Shown: positions 23,558 to 31,920, counted from the first letter of the stretch. The stretch is 64,000 nt of DNA from Deltaproteobacteria bacterium Ga0077550 (GCA_001464385.1 LNFB01000340.1:94248-158247), one strand, 5' to 3'. Notes: generated by a model not told the origin, from the sequence alone. Numbers and translations: made by a program.

Positions 23558-25414
23558 ATGCAGCTCCGCTCCCTGACCGCCAGCACCCTCGCCCTCGCCC
23601 TCGCGCTCCCGCTCGCCACGCCCACGATGGCGCGCGCCGACGATCCACCCGAGCGCGTGATCATGAAGCTCGAGGAGTTCCTCCGGCTCTACGAGATCAC
23701 GCGCAAGCGCGACGAGGAGCCGCCGCGTGAGAGCGCCTTGGCGTCGGCGCGCTACCGCGGCGAGGTCGTGTTCGAGGACGGCAAGCCGCAGGCGGCCGTG
23801 TTCAAGGCCAAGCAGCACATCGAGGTGTTGCGCACCAAGGGCTGGGCCCGCGTGCCGCTGCTGCCGGCCTCGGTCGCGCTCCAGTCGGCGAAGATCGGCG
23901 GCAAGGAGGCGCCGGTGGTGATCGAGGGCGGCTTCTACACGCTGGTCACCGATCGTCGCGGCGCGTTCGACCTCGACCTGCAGTTCGGCGTCGCGGTCAG
24001 CACCGCCGAGGGCCAGAGCAGCATCTCGTTCCAGCTCGCGCCCTCGGGCGCGACCGACGTCGAGCTCGCGGTCCCGGCCAAGGAGGATCTCGACTTCACG
24101 GTCATCGGCGCGCAGCTCGAGTCCGACCGCGTCGTCGGCGGCAACCGCGTCGTCACGGCCACGCTGCCGGCCACCGGCTCGCTCACCGTGCAGTGGCAGC
24201 GCGAGATCCCCGAGGCCGAGAAGAAGAGCGCGCGCATGTACGCCGAGGTCCAGACCCTCGTGTCGCTCGGCGAGGGCGTGCTGCGGGCCAGCGCGACCGT
24301 GCAGCACACCATCCTCTTCGCGGGCCTCGACAAGCTCTCGTACGAGGTGCCCAAGGGCATGACGGTCCTCGACGTCCGCGGCTCGGGCATCCGCGACTGG
24401 AAGCTCGGCGAGGACGGCAAGCTCGACGTCGCGCTGAACTTCGCCGCCGAGGGCAGCTACGTGGTGTCGATCGATCTCGAGCGGGCCATGACCGACGACG
24501 CCAAGAGCCTCTCGGTCCCGGTCATCACGCCGACCGGCGCGGAGCGGGCCAAGGGGTACGTGGGGATCGAGTCGCGCGGCAACCTCGAGATCGCCTCGGG
24601 CACGGTCGAAGGCGCCACTCCGCTGGACGTGCGCGCGCTGCCGGCGGCGATCCTCGGCATCACCGATCAGCCGCTGCTGTTCGGCTTCAAGTACGTCGGC
24701 GGCAAGCCGAAGATCGACGTCGCCACCGGCGCCCACGCCGAGGTCGACGTGCTCGTGACGTTGGTCGATCAGACCGTCGCCCACACGATGTGGACCCGCG
24801 AGGGGCGCCGCCTCACGTCGGTGCGCTACCAGGTCCGCAACAACCGGCGGCAGTTCCTCCGGCTCGCGTTGCCCACGGGCGCCGAGCTGTGGAGCGCGTC
24901 GGTCGGCGGCCGCGGCGTGCAGCCGGCCAAGGCCAGCGACGGCCGGGTGATGATCCCGCTGCTGCGCTCGCAGGAGCAGGGCGGCGCGCTCTCGGCGTTC
25001 GACGTCGAGGTCGTGTACGTCGACACCGGGGAGCCGACCGACGACGGCGGCCGCGGCACCTTCAAGGCGACGCTGCCCCAGCCCGACGTGCCGAGCACCT
25101 ACGTGGCGTGGACCGTCCACTCCCCCGAGGGCACCAAGGTCGGGCGCTTCTCCCACGAGGGGACGCTCCGCCACGTGAAGGACCTGTCGAACCCGATCCC
25201 GGTGACGTCGGTCAACCTCGAGGTGCCGGCCGACGCCGAGATGCCGCAGCAGCAGGCCCCGGCCTACGGCAACGCGGCCCTCGGCCAGGGCGCGGCGCCG
25301 GTGGCGGTCAACCTGCCGCTGTCGGGCGAGGCGACCCACTACGAGAAGCTGCTGGCGTTCGGCGACGACGAGCGGCTCGAGGTCGAGTTCCACTACCGCG
25401 GCCTGCGGCGCTAG
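23558..25414 (+). CDS. exported protein of unknown function, smaller member of a paralogous pair
   Basis: Protein of 618 residues with a clear signal peptide (LTASTLALALALPLATPTMARA). After a short helix (IMKLEEFLRLYEITRKRD) the rest is predicted beta-rich with alternating hydrophobic strands. Blocks matching the upstream paralogue are LQSAKIGGKEAPVVIEGGFY, LGEGVLRASATVQHTILFAG with DVRGSGIRDWKLGE, and RNNRRQFLRLALPTGAELWS. No catalytic motif, lipobox or membrane helix beyond the signal is visible, so a structural or binding role in the periplasm is likeliest. An AAGGA Shine-Dalgarno precedes the ATG, unlike most genes here, consistent with internal operon position. A similar protein style occurs in other envelope-rich bacteria, but I cannot name a family. 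Confidence 0.8.
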   Translation: MQLRSLTASTLALALALPLATPTMARADDPPERVIMKLEEFLRLYEITRKRDEEPPRESALASARYRGEVVFEDGKPQAAVFKAKQHIEVLRTKGWARVPLLPASVALQSAKIGGKEAPVVIEGGFYTLVTDRRGAFDLDLQFGVAVSTAEGQSSISFQLAPSGATDVELAVPAKEDLDFTVIGAQLESDRVVGGNRVVTATLPATGSLTVQWQREIPEAEKKSARMYAEVQTLVSLGEGVLRASATVQHTILFAGLDKLSYEVPKGMTVLDVRGSGIRDWKLGEDGKLDVALNFAAEGSYVVSIDLERAMTDDAKSLSVPVITPTGAERAKGYVGIESRGNLEIASGTVEGATPLDVRALPAAILGITDQPLLFGFKYVGGKPKIDVATGAHAEVDVLVTLVDQTVAHTMWTREGRRLTSVRYQVRNNRRQFLRLALPTGAELWSASVGGRGVQPAKASDGRVMIPLLRSQEQGGALSAFDVEVVYVDTGEPTDDGGRGTFKATLPQPDVPSTYVAWTVHSPEGTKVGRFSHEGTLRHVKDLSNPIPVTSVNLEVPADAEMPQQQAPAYGNAALGQGAAPVAVNLPLSGEATHYEKLLAFGDDERLEVEFHYRGLRR

Positions 25415-25482
25415 CAGGCTGCGGACCTTCGGGGGGACCCGAGGGTCCCCCGGCCGGCGGTGTGGTAGAACCCGCGTCGCCC

Positions 25483-26898
25483 GTGGCCCCCGACCGCCTC
25501 GCCCGCCTGCGCCGCTTCGCGTTCGACCACCGCTGGTCGATCGCGATCTTCCTCGCGGCGCTCGTGGTGCGCCTGCACTGGAACCTCGTGGTGCACCCGC
25601 TGGGCGAGTACATCTACTCGGACATGAACGGGTACAACTCGCGCGCCGACCGGCTGGTGCGCGACCCGTTCACGGCCTACGAGTACCACGCGTTCTTCCC
25701 GTTCGGGACCCACTTGCTCGTCGCCGGCTTCAAGGCCGTGTTCGGCCCCGACAACTTCACGCCGATCGGGATCACCTACGCGTTCGGCGGAGCGATCTGC
25801 GTGCTCGCGGCGCACCGCATCGCGCTGTCCCTGTCGAGCTCGCGCTGGGTCCCGGCCGCGGTCGGCCTGCTCGGCATCTTCTATTACCCGCACCTGTCGA
25901 CCGGCGGGTACCTCCTGTCCGAGCTGCCGTTCTCCGCGCTGTTCATGGCCGCGGTGTGGTGCTCGGTCCGGCTGCTCGACCACGGCAAGATGCGCGACGC
26001 CGTGCTCATGGGCGTGTTCGCGGGCTTCGCCGCGTGGGTGCGGCCGCAGGTGCTGATGGCCGTCGCGCTGCTCGGCGCGTTCTGGCTCGTCCGGCACCGG
26101 GCCCTGCCCAACGTCCGCTTCAAGCACCTCGTCGGCGCCGGGATCCCGCTGGCGATCCTGCTCGGCCTGTCGATGGCGCACTTCCGCTTCCAGACCAAGC
26201 GCACCGGCCTCGTCTCGGAGAACGGGCCGTTCAACATGGTCTTCGGCCGGTGCCACAACTCGAAGATCGAGTCGCTGCCCGACGGCAAGGGCCACGGCAA
26301 GGTCCACTTCCGGCCGCCCGAGTTCCTGCAGCTCAACAACCTGCAGGACCGCAAGCGCAAGGAGGGGCTCGAGCCGCCGATCAAGCTCGACCCGGTCATC
26401 GGCGACGTCCTCAACTACAAGGGGTACATCGGCGATCGCGAGCGGCACGACGCGTACATCCGCGAGTGCCTGCACAAGACCACGCTGTGGAAGCAGGTCG
26501 AGTACAGCTACGTGAACCTGATCCTGCTGTGGCGCTACAACGTGCCGTGGCCCGACTCCGGGCGCGCGCAGTGGCGAGAACCGTCGCGGTGGTGGACGAA
26601 GGCCCACGAGGTGCTGTTCGCCCTGCCCTCGGTGCTGTTCCTCGTGACGCTCGGGCCGCGGCGCTGGGTCCGGCAGGGCTGGGTCGCCGTGCACATGCTC
26701 GCGGTGATGGTCGTCGCCGCGATGTACTTCGGCGGCACGCGGCACCGCGCGTCGTACGACCTGTTGTTCCTGTTCTTCGCGTTCGAGGTCTACGCCGCCG
26801 TCGGGGCGTTCGCGTGGTCGCGGATCCAGCGGTGGCGCGCGAAGGCTCAGTCGCCGACGAGCGGGCCCAGCTCGCCGCACGACAGCTCCTCCTCGTAG
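25483..26898 (+). CDS. integral membrane glycosyltransferase-like protein (GT-C / PMT_2 type)
   Basis: Protein of 471 residues with about nine to ten membrane helices and a C-terminal cytoplasmic tail. The first helix (WSIAIFLAALVVRLHWNLVV) is followed by an external loop holding EYIYSDMNGYNSRADRL, the position where GT-C enzymes carry an acidic catalytic site. Helix pattern and the early acidic loop resemble ArnT/PMT_2-type enzymes that move a sugar from a lipid carrier to an envelope acceptor. A large external domain lies between the helices (about 240-340). The GTG at 25483 is chosen because a TAGAAC box ends 11 nt upstream; GTG 25462 is possible. Its 3' end overlaps the convergent 26847 gene by 52 bp. 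Confidence 0.65.
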   Translation: MAPDRLARLRRFAFDHRWSIAIFLAALVVRLHWNLVVHPLGEYIYSDMNGYNSRADRLVRDPFTAYEYHAFFPFGTHLLVAGFKAVFGPDNFTPIGITYAFGGAICVLAAHRIALSLSSSRWVPAAVGLLGIFYYPHLSTGGYLLSELPFSALFMAAVWCSVRLLDHGKMRDAVLMGVFAGFAAWVRPQVLMAVALLGAFWLVRHRALPNVRFKHLVGAGIPLAILLGLSMAHFRFQTKRTGLVSENGPFNMVFGRCHNSKIESLPDGKGHGKVHFRPPEFLQLNNLQDRKRKEGLEPPIKLDPVIGDVLNYKGYIGDRERHDAYIRECLHKTTLWKQVEYSYVNLILLWRYNVPWPDSGRAQWREPSRWWTKAHEVLFALPSVLFLVTLGPRRWVRQGWVAVHMLAVMVVAAMYFGGTRHRASYDLLFLFFAFEVYAAVGAFAWSRIQRWRAKAQSPTSGPSSPHDSSSS

Positions 26899-28367
26899 AG
26901 GTAGCCGTAGTAGCGCAGCGCCGTCGCGGCCGGCTCGTACGCGAGCACGACCAGGGGCAACGCCGAGACGCCCGCGCGGCACAGCGATCGCGACAGCACG
27001 AACTCGCGGAGCGACCGGGCCCCCTCGATCGCGGCGCGCGACGGTGAGCCCGGGCCTGCGTCGTACCGCGCGAGCGCGTGCACCGGGCCGGTCCCGGGGA
27101 CGTGGAATTGATCGGGCTCGGAGGTCCACCGCCCGTCGCGGGGCGGCTCGTCGGATCCCAGCGCCCGGCCGATCGCGCCGAGCCGCGCCTGCGCGTCGTC
27201 GAGATCCACCGGCGCGAAGCGGCGTCGACGGGGCGCGCACACGTCCTCGAGCGCGGCGTAGACCTCCGTCAGCGCGCCGAGGCGATCGGCGAGGACCACC
27301 CAGCGCGGATCGAGCCGCGCGCTCGCGGCCTCGGCCGCGTCGCGACCGAACTCGCGGAGCTTGCCGACCACGTCCTGACCGAGGGCCTCGGCGCAGTGAT
27401 CGGGGACGAACACGTCGGGCTCGGGCGCGCCGATGCGCAGGCCCCCGACGAGCAGCACGCGCGGCGACAGGGCGCACGCCTCGGCCGCCTCGGCGCAGCG
27501 GTGGTACGGCTCGGTGTACTGCCACAGCGCGTGGCCGCACTCGTGCTCGCGCCACGCCGACGCGTCGGCGAAGTCCTTGCGCGGGCGCGGGGCCGCGTGG
27601 GGCTCGAGCTCGGCGCGCAGCCGGGGCAGCAGCGCGCGCAGCTCGGCGCGCCACAGCTGGCCGAGCAACGCGTCGGCGTGGTCGAGGAACGGCTCGAGCT
27701 CGGCGAGGCTCTGCTCCTGGCCGACGGCGAGCGCCTGCATCGGCGCGTCGCAGGTGCCCACCGACGCGGCCGGCAGCGCGCGCCACTTGGCCTCGTCGAG
27801 CACGGCGTCGTCGATCATCAACACGAGCGTGCCGGCCGCGGCGCCCTGGCCCATGCGCGCGCGCCAGGGCGCCGCGAGCTCGAACTCGGCGGGATCGGCC
27901 GGCCCGGTGGCGATCGAGCGCAGCGGCATCGGTCGCACCAGCGCGGCGCTGGCCTGGCCACCCTCGAGGAAGGCGACGGTCCCCGTGGCGCCGAGGGCGG
28001 TGAGGACCGCGGGCACGCGGGCGCGCCACAGCTCGCCGTCCTGTCGCGGCCCGAGCTGCACGTGGATGCGGGTGGCCGGCTTCAGCGCATCGCCGAGGGC
28101 ACGCACGTCACCCGCGACCGCGGAGGGCGGCTGCCACGGCAGGTCGAGCGCCGGGATCGGCAGGCGATCGATCGAGGGCGGGGGCCCGGAGGGCAGCGAT
28201 CCGGCGGCGACCGTCACCGCGGCCGCCCCCGCGGGTCGCGGCACGGGCGTCCCGCAGGCGGTCGTCGCGCCCACGCAGAGGCAGCAGCCGAGGCCCCGGA
28301 TCCAGGTCCGGTCCCGACGACGGCGCGCGTGGACGCCGGCGCCGGTGGGCTGCTCGGGCAAGTTCAC
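26847..28367 (-). CDS. predicted lipoprotein, function unknown
   Basis: Protein of 506 residues starting at GTG 28367, with an Arg-rich n-region and lipobox TTAC (Cys38). The mature part is Ala/Leu/Arg/Glu-rich and mixed alpha/beta. It contains several Cys (CGHALWQYTEPYHRC, EACALSPRVLLVGG, EDVCAPRRRR, LSCGELG) that could form disulfides. A DHADALLGQLWRAELRALL helix and VVLADRLGALTEVYAALEDV suggest a long helical middle. I recognise no family or catalytic motif. The start lies only 22 bp from the divergent 28390 gene, and a TATAAC box ends 8 nt before the GTG. Its 3' end overlaps the glycosyltransferase gene. Confidence 0.65.
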   Translation of the reverse strand: MNLPEQPTGAGVHARRRRDRTWIRGLGCCLCVGATTACGTPVPRPAGAAAVTVAAGSLPSGPPPSIDRLPIPALDLPWQPPSAVAGDVRALGDALKPATRIHVQLGPRQDGELWRARVPAVLTALGATGTVAFLEGGQASAALVRPMPLRSIATGPADPAEFELAAPWRARMGQGAAAGTLVLMIDDAVLDEAKWRALPAASVGTCDAPMQALAVGQEQSLAELEPFLDHADALLGQLWRAELRALLPRLRAELEPHAAPRPRKDFADASAWREHECGHALWQYTEPYHRCAEAAEACALSPRVLLVGGLRIGAPEPDVFVPDHCAEALGQDVVGKLREFGRDAAEAASARLDPRWVVLADRLGALTEVYAALEDVCAPRRRRFAPVDLDDAQARLGAIGRALGSDEPPRDGRWTSEPDQFHVPGTGPVHALARYDAGPGSPSRAAIEGARSLREFVLSRSLCRAGVSALPLVVLAYEPAATALRYYGYLYEEELSCGELGPLVGD

Positions 28368-28375
28368 GTCCCTTC

Positions 28376-28383
28376 GTTATACT
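28376..28383. promoter_or_regulatory. overlapping divergent -10 boxes
   Basis: In a 22-bp gap between divergent start codons, TATAAC reads on the minus strand (28376-28381, 8 nt before GTG 28367) and TATACT reads on the plus strand (28378-28383, 6 nt before GTG 28390). They share four base pairs, so only one polymerase could bind at a time. Both transcripts would be leaderless or nearly so. Confidence 0.55.
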
Positions 28384-28389
28384 CCGTCC

Positions 28390-30153
28390 GTGGCTTCTGG
28401 CGTGCGTCCGTCCACCCTCGCCGTGCTCGCGGCCCTCGCGGCCGTCGGCACCTTCGCCACGGACGCCCGCGCCGCCGAGGACGTGCTGGTCGAGTTCCAC
28501 TTCCAGCCGGTGCCGCGGGCCCAGATCGCGATCTGGCTCGTCGACGCCAACGGGGCCTTCGTGCAGGACGTCATGGTCACGCAGGCCACGGGCACGCTGG
28601 GCATCGGCAATCGCCCCGGCCGCTGGGACTTCCTGTCCAGCTGGCGGTTCCCCTACGGACCCCGGCCCCAGGTGCTGCCGGTGTGGGCCCACGCCCGCGG
28701 CAAGAGCTACCCGAACCTCGTGTTCCACGACGACGATCCGTCGGACCTCGAGTCGTTGGGGTGGCACGAGAACTCGAGCTCGCCCGAGCCGTACTTCTGC
28801 CGACCGCTGACCGAAGCCGAGAACGAGACCATCTCGACCGACACGATGACGTGCCCGTCGCCGGCGACGTTCCAGTCGGACAAGGGTCGCTTCGACGACG
28901 GCGACAGCCCCTACCCGCCGCGCAACGACCTCGTCACGTTCGAGGACGGCGGCGACCACGTCGACGTCGAGATGTTCAGCGTGCTCAACGACCTCGACGC
29001 GGTCACCAGCGCGACACCGTCGGGCAACGAGCCCGAGCTCTTCACCGCGGTGGTGCCGAAGGCGACAGCGGAGCTCGGCCCGATGACCGCGTACATCGAG
29101 ATCAACATCGAGGCCGACGAGAACGACGCGTGGGCCTTCGATCGCGAGACCGACCACTTCGTCGATTCGCGGCTCTCGGGCTACGGCGTCGAGTACCTCG
29201 GGCAGCCCTCCGTCGTGTACGCCGTCGAGTTCGACCCCCAGGAGAAGGCGTTCACCGGCACGGACATGTTCGTCGGCTACGGCGAATGGGACGGCAGCTC
29301 GGGCGACATGCACCCGCCGGACGACAGCATCAGCACCAACGGCGGCAGCGGGGCCGATCGTCTGCAGCTGTTCACGAAGAACGACGAGACGTTCCGCTTC
29401 GGGGTGTACAGCCACGGGCCCAACAGCGGGATGGATCCCACCGGCGGCGACAGCGGGACGGACACGAGCGGCGACTCCGACGGCGACTCCGGGGACACCG
29501 GCGACACCGGCGATGGCTGGGGCTGCGAGATCCGCGAGCTGCCGGCGCCGCAGTTCTTCGAGCTCGAGCCGATGGAGTTCGACACCGTCCGCGTGCACTT
29601 CTCGATCCCCGAGGACGCGGGGCCGGAGATCCGCAACGTGCGGCTGTACTACCGCACGGGCGACATCGACCTCTCGGAGGCGAACGTGTCGTCGGCGATC
29701 CAGGCGGTCCCGGACGACGCCGAGTGCTCGGGCCCGGTCGAGGCCGGCGGCACCGCGTGGTGCGACCTGCACGAGCTGTTCGGCAACTACCACTACCAGA
29801 TCGGCCTCAAGTACGAGGACAACTGCAGCAACAAGAGCGCCCTCGTCGCGGACGCGGTGCAAACTCCGGCGCAGAAGTTCCAGACGGTCGAGGGGTTTTG
29901 CTTCATCGCCACCGCCGCGTACGGCGGGCAGTGGACGGGGCGCGTGCAGGCGCTGCGGTACTTCCGTGACCTCTACATGCGGCAGACCGGCTTCGGCTAC
30001 GCGATGATCGAGTTCTACTACGCCAACAGCCCCGCGCTCGCGCGGGCGATCGCACCGCGGCCGTGGGCCCGCGCGCTCACCCGCGCGATGCTCGGGCCGA
30101 TCGCGGACTTCGCCCAAATCACGACGGCGGGCACGACCGCCTCGACCCCCTGA
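28390..30153 (+). CDS. secreted protein with CFI-box-CTERM-like C-terminus
   Basis: Protein of 587 residues with a signal peptide (STLAVLAALAAVGTFATDARA). An N-terminal beta-rich region covers residues about 30-340. An acidic Gly/Ser/Thr/Asp linker (GTDTSGDSDGDSGDTGDTGD) follows near 357-376, then an FN3-like domain with paired Cys (about 380-500). The C-terminal module opens with CFIATAAYGG (from Cys504) and continues with QALRYFRDLYMRQTGFG and FYYANSPALARAIA, the pattern known as CFI-box-CTERM. That module is a proposed C-terminal sorting or anchoring domain, not characterised. The GTG at 28390 is 6 nt downstream of TATACT, so the mRNA may be leaderless; GTG 28402 is an alternative. Function otherwise unknown. 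Confidence 0.8.
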   Translation: MASGVRPSTLAVLAALAAVGTFATDARAAEDVLVEFHFQPVPRAQIAIWLVDANGAFVQDVMVTQATGTLGIGNRPGRWDFLSSWRFPYGPRPQVLPVWAHARGKSYPNLVFHDDDPSDLESLGWHENSSSPEPYFCRPLTEAENETISTDTMTCPSPATFQSDKGRFDDGDSPYPPRNDLVTFEDGGDHVDVEMFSVLNDLDAVTSATPSGNEPELFTAVVPKATAELGPMTAYIEINIEADENDAWAFDRETDHFVDSRLSGYGVEYLGQPSVVYAVEFDPQEKAFTGTDMFVGYGEWDGSSGDMHPPDDSISTNGGSGADRLQLFTKNDETFRFGVYSHGPNSGMDPTGGDSGTDTSGDSDGDSGDTGDTGDGWGCEIRELPAPQFFELEPMEFDTVRVHFSIPEDAGPEIRNVRLYYRTGDIDLSEANVSSAIQAVPDDAECSGPVEAGGTAWCDLHELFGNYHYQIGLKYEDNCSNKSALVADAVQTPAQKFQTVEGFCFIATAAYGGQWTGRVQALRYFRDLYMRQTGFGYAMIEFYYANSPALARAIAPRPWARALTRAMLGPIADFAQITTAGTTASTP

Positions 30154-30190
30154 CCTCGGCCCGCGGGCTGTGGTATTCCATGGCCCCGTG

Positions 30191-30943
30191 ATGTCACCGG
30201 TCGCAGCGGTCATCGCCCTGTCGCTGGCGTTCGGGCCCCCTCCACCGCCACCGCCACCGGCTGCGCCCGCGCCGGGCCCGACGGCGCCGGTCGAGCCGAC
30301 GCCGGTCGAACCGACGACGCCAGCGCCCACCGAGCCGTCGATCCCCGCGCCGACGATCCCCGGCCCGACGATCCAGCCGGGCGCGCCCAAGCGCGTGACG
30401 ATGCCCGGGACGAAGGGCGATCCGGTCGTGATGCCCACGCCCGTCGCGCCCACGCCGGTGCGTCCGACGCCCGTGCTGCCGACGGGGCCGCAACCGATCC
30501 TGCCGGGGACCGAGACCGACGGGCCCAAGGCCAAGCCGATCCAGGAGGAGCCCCAGCCCAGGCAGCGACGCAAGCGCGAGCGACGACCGCGGGGCGGCGG
30601 CGCGTCCGACACGGCACCCAGCGCGAGTGGGGCCTGCTTCGCGCCGCAATCCCGCTGCCGCACGTTCGTGCTGGCGGGCGTGGCGATGTCGGCCTCCGGC
30701 CTCGCCGTCGGCGTGGGCGGGGCGATCCTCGCGTCGCGTCCAGTGACGCCGGTCCGCGAGGATCCGACGCGGGTCACCAGCTTCCGCCCGCCGGGCTACG
30801 CGATGATCGCGGTCGGCGGGAGCCTCATCATCGCCGGCGTCGCGGTGCTCGCCGCCGGGCTCGCCTCGCACCGCCGCGACCAGTCGATGCGCCGCACCGC
30901 GTGGTGGCGGCCGCGCATGAGCTTCGGAGTCATCACACCGTGA
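30191..30943 (+). CDS. Pro-rich membrane protein, function unknown
   Basis: Protein of 250 residues with a signal-like N-terminus (VAAVIALSLAFG) followed at once by a proline run and about 100 residues of Pro/Thr/Val/Glu repeats (PTPVEPTTPAPTEP, PTPVRPTPVLPTGP). A basic stretch (RQRRKRERRPRGGG) and two Cys (CFAPQSRC) come next, then two membrane helices at about 163-185 and 205-228, and an Arg-rich tail. The layout suggests a wall- or periplasm-spanning linker anchored at its C-terminus. ATG 30191 is used; a TATTCC box ends 11 nt upstream. The stop overlaps the start of the next gene (GTGA), so they are coupled. No family recognised. Confidence 0.65.
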   Translation: MSPVAAVIALSLAFGPPPPPPPPAAPAPGPTAPVEPTPVEPTTPAPTEPSIPAPTIPGPTIQPGAPKRVTMPGTKGDPVVMPTPVAPTPVRPTPVLPTGPQPILPGTETDGPKAKPIQEEPQPRQRRKRERRPRGGGASDTAPSASGACFAPQSRCRTFVLAGVAMSASGLAVGVGGAILASRPVTPVREDPTRVTSFRPPGYAMIAVGGSLIIAGVAVLAAGLASHRRDQSMRRTAWWRPRMSFGVITP

Positions 30944-31203
30944 ACGCGCGTACCGTCGCCGTGCTCGCCGGCCTCGTGCTGGGGTTCGCCCTGGGGGCGT
31001 GTCGCCTGCCGAACGAGGACCACTGCGCCAACCAGGACCAGGCGGGCAACGACTACTGCGCGGGCATCAACTCCGCGACGCCGTTCTGCTCGCCGTGCCA
31101 CGCGAAGAACCACGGCTGCCTGCCGTTCGAGCCGGTGTCCTGCGAGGCGTACCAGGGCACGACCGGCCCGGACGCGATGGAAACCTCCTCGACCGGAGCG
31201 TGA
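30940..31203 (+). CDS. small Cys-rich lipoprotein
   Basis: Predicted lipoprotein of 87 residues starting at GTG 30940, which overlaps the previous stop as GTGA. The signal (ARTVAVLAGLVLGFALGAC) ends in lipobox ALGAC (Cys21). The mature part has six more Cys (DHCANQ, DYCAGI, FCSPCHAKNHGC, SCEAY), enough for three disulfides, and ends in a TSSTGA tail like the linkers of other exported proteins here. No family recognised. The CSPC pair recalls metal or redox sites, but six evenly spaced Cys more simply suggest a disulfide-stapled surface peptide. It is probably produced with the Pro-rich membrane protein upstream. Confidence 0.7.
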   Translation: MNARTVAVLAGLVLGFALGACRLPNEDHCANQDQAGNDYCAGINSATPFCSPCHAKNHGCLPFEPVSCEAYQGTTGPDAMETSSTGA

Positions 31204-31430
31204 CCCGAGCGGTCACGTGCCCGAGCGCCCGAGATCCCGCCCCCGCGTCGTGCGTTCGCAGGCCCGTAATGGCGCCAACGCTCGCGACCGTCCCCAATTC
31301 GCTCGATTGGGCGAAAAGCTCGAGAAACGCGCGTCTCGCCAGGAACATTCTGGGCGATTCGCACGGGGATCCTGGGGCCGGACCGTAAAGCCCGGGGCCC
31401 GTGGTGTCGAAGTGTACGAGAGGGGAATCA
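31204..31430 (+). other. non-coding leader with possible stem-loops
   Basis: 227 bp separate the Cys-rich lipoprotein gene from the ZU5 lipoprotein. Short inverted repeats are visible: CCCAAT/ATTGGG (31293-31311), CGAGA/TCTCG (31321-31338), and a GC-rich block with GGGGCCC near 31395-31401. They could form a structured leader or a weak terminator. I see no known riboswitch, sRNA or clear promoter. Confidence 0.35.
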
Positions 31431-31913
31431 ATGGCACGACTCACGAAGATGCTCTTCGTCGCTTGTGTCCTCGCCACGGGGTGTGACCTCGCGGGCGAGA
31501 CGATGGGCCCCCGCGGCGGCACGGTGGTCTCCGAGGACGGGCGCTTCTCCCTCGAGATCGCGCCGGGCGCCCTGGACCACGACGTCGAGGTCACCATCGC
31601 GACGGTGGCGTGCGGCGCGATGGACCAGACCGCGCTCGGGTCCTGCTACGAGGTCGGTCCCCGCGGCACCGCGTTCCTGTTCCCCGCGCGCGTGACGTTC
31701 GAGCTCGACGCCGACGGCGTCGCGGGCGTCACCGTCGATCACCTCGCCCTCTCGGGCCGACGCGAGCACGGCTGGGACCTCCTGGCCGACCGCGCCGTCG
31801 ACCTCGAGGACGGCACCGTCTCGGCCTCGGCGCTGTACCTCTCCTCGTTCGCGCTGGTGTCCGTCGAGGACGCGCACCACGGCGCGGCGACCCGCGAGCC
31901 CGCCGGCGAGTGA
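31431..31913 (+). CDS. ZU5-domain lipoprotein
   Basis: Predicted lipoprotein of 160 residues: signal ARLTKMLFVACVLATGC with Cys18. The mature part carries a ZU5-like domain opening GPRGGTVVSEDGRFSLEIAPGALDHDVEVTI (read in two pieces: GGTVVSEDGRFSLEI then APGALDHDVEVTI), followed by FLFPARVTFELD and WDLLADRAVDLEDGTVSA. ZU5 domains mediate protein interactions and occur in many bacterial surface proteins. Two Cys (VACGAMDQ, GSCYEV) may form a disulfide. A strong AGGGGA Shine-Dalgarno lies 7 nt before the ATG, unusual for this window. It converges on thrB with a 7-bp gap. The role is unknown beyond likely envelope binding. Confidence 0.75.
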   Translation: MARLTKMLFVACVLATGCDLAGETMGPRGGTVVSEDGRFSLEIAPGALDHDVEVTIATVACGAMDQTALGSCYEVGPRGTAFLFPARVTFELDADGVAGVTVDHLALSGRREHGWDLLADRAVDLEDGTVSASALYLSSFALVSVEDAHHGAATREPAGE

Positions 31914-31920
31914 GCCGACG

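Noticed and set aside
20816..25393. Very long open frame (over 1500 codons) on the minus strand opposite the paralogous exported pair, running into the real lipoprotein gene at 19643-20815
   Set aside because: It is antisense to two genes with signal peptides and alternating-strand sequence. Its translation is an Arg/Asp/Leu/Gly/His-rich shadow typical of high-GC DNA; only the part after ATG 20815 is real.
25411..28029. Minus-strand frame of about 870 codons covering the glycosyltransferase
   Set aside because: It lies in a shadow frame of both the 26847 lipoprotein and the glycosyltransferase, and has no recognisable fold or start context.
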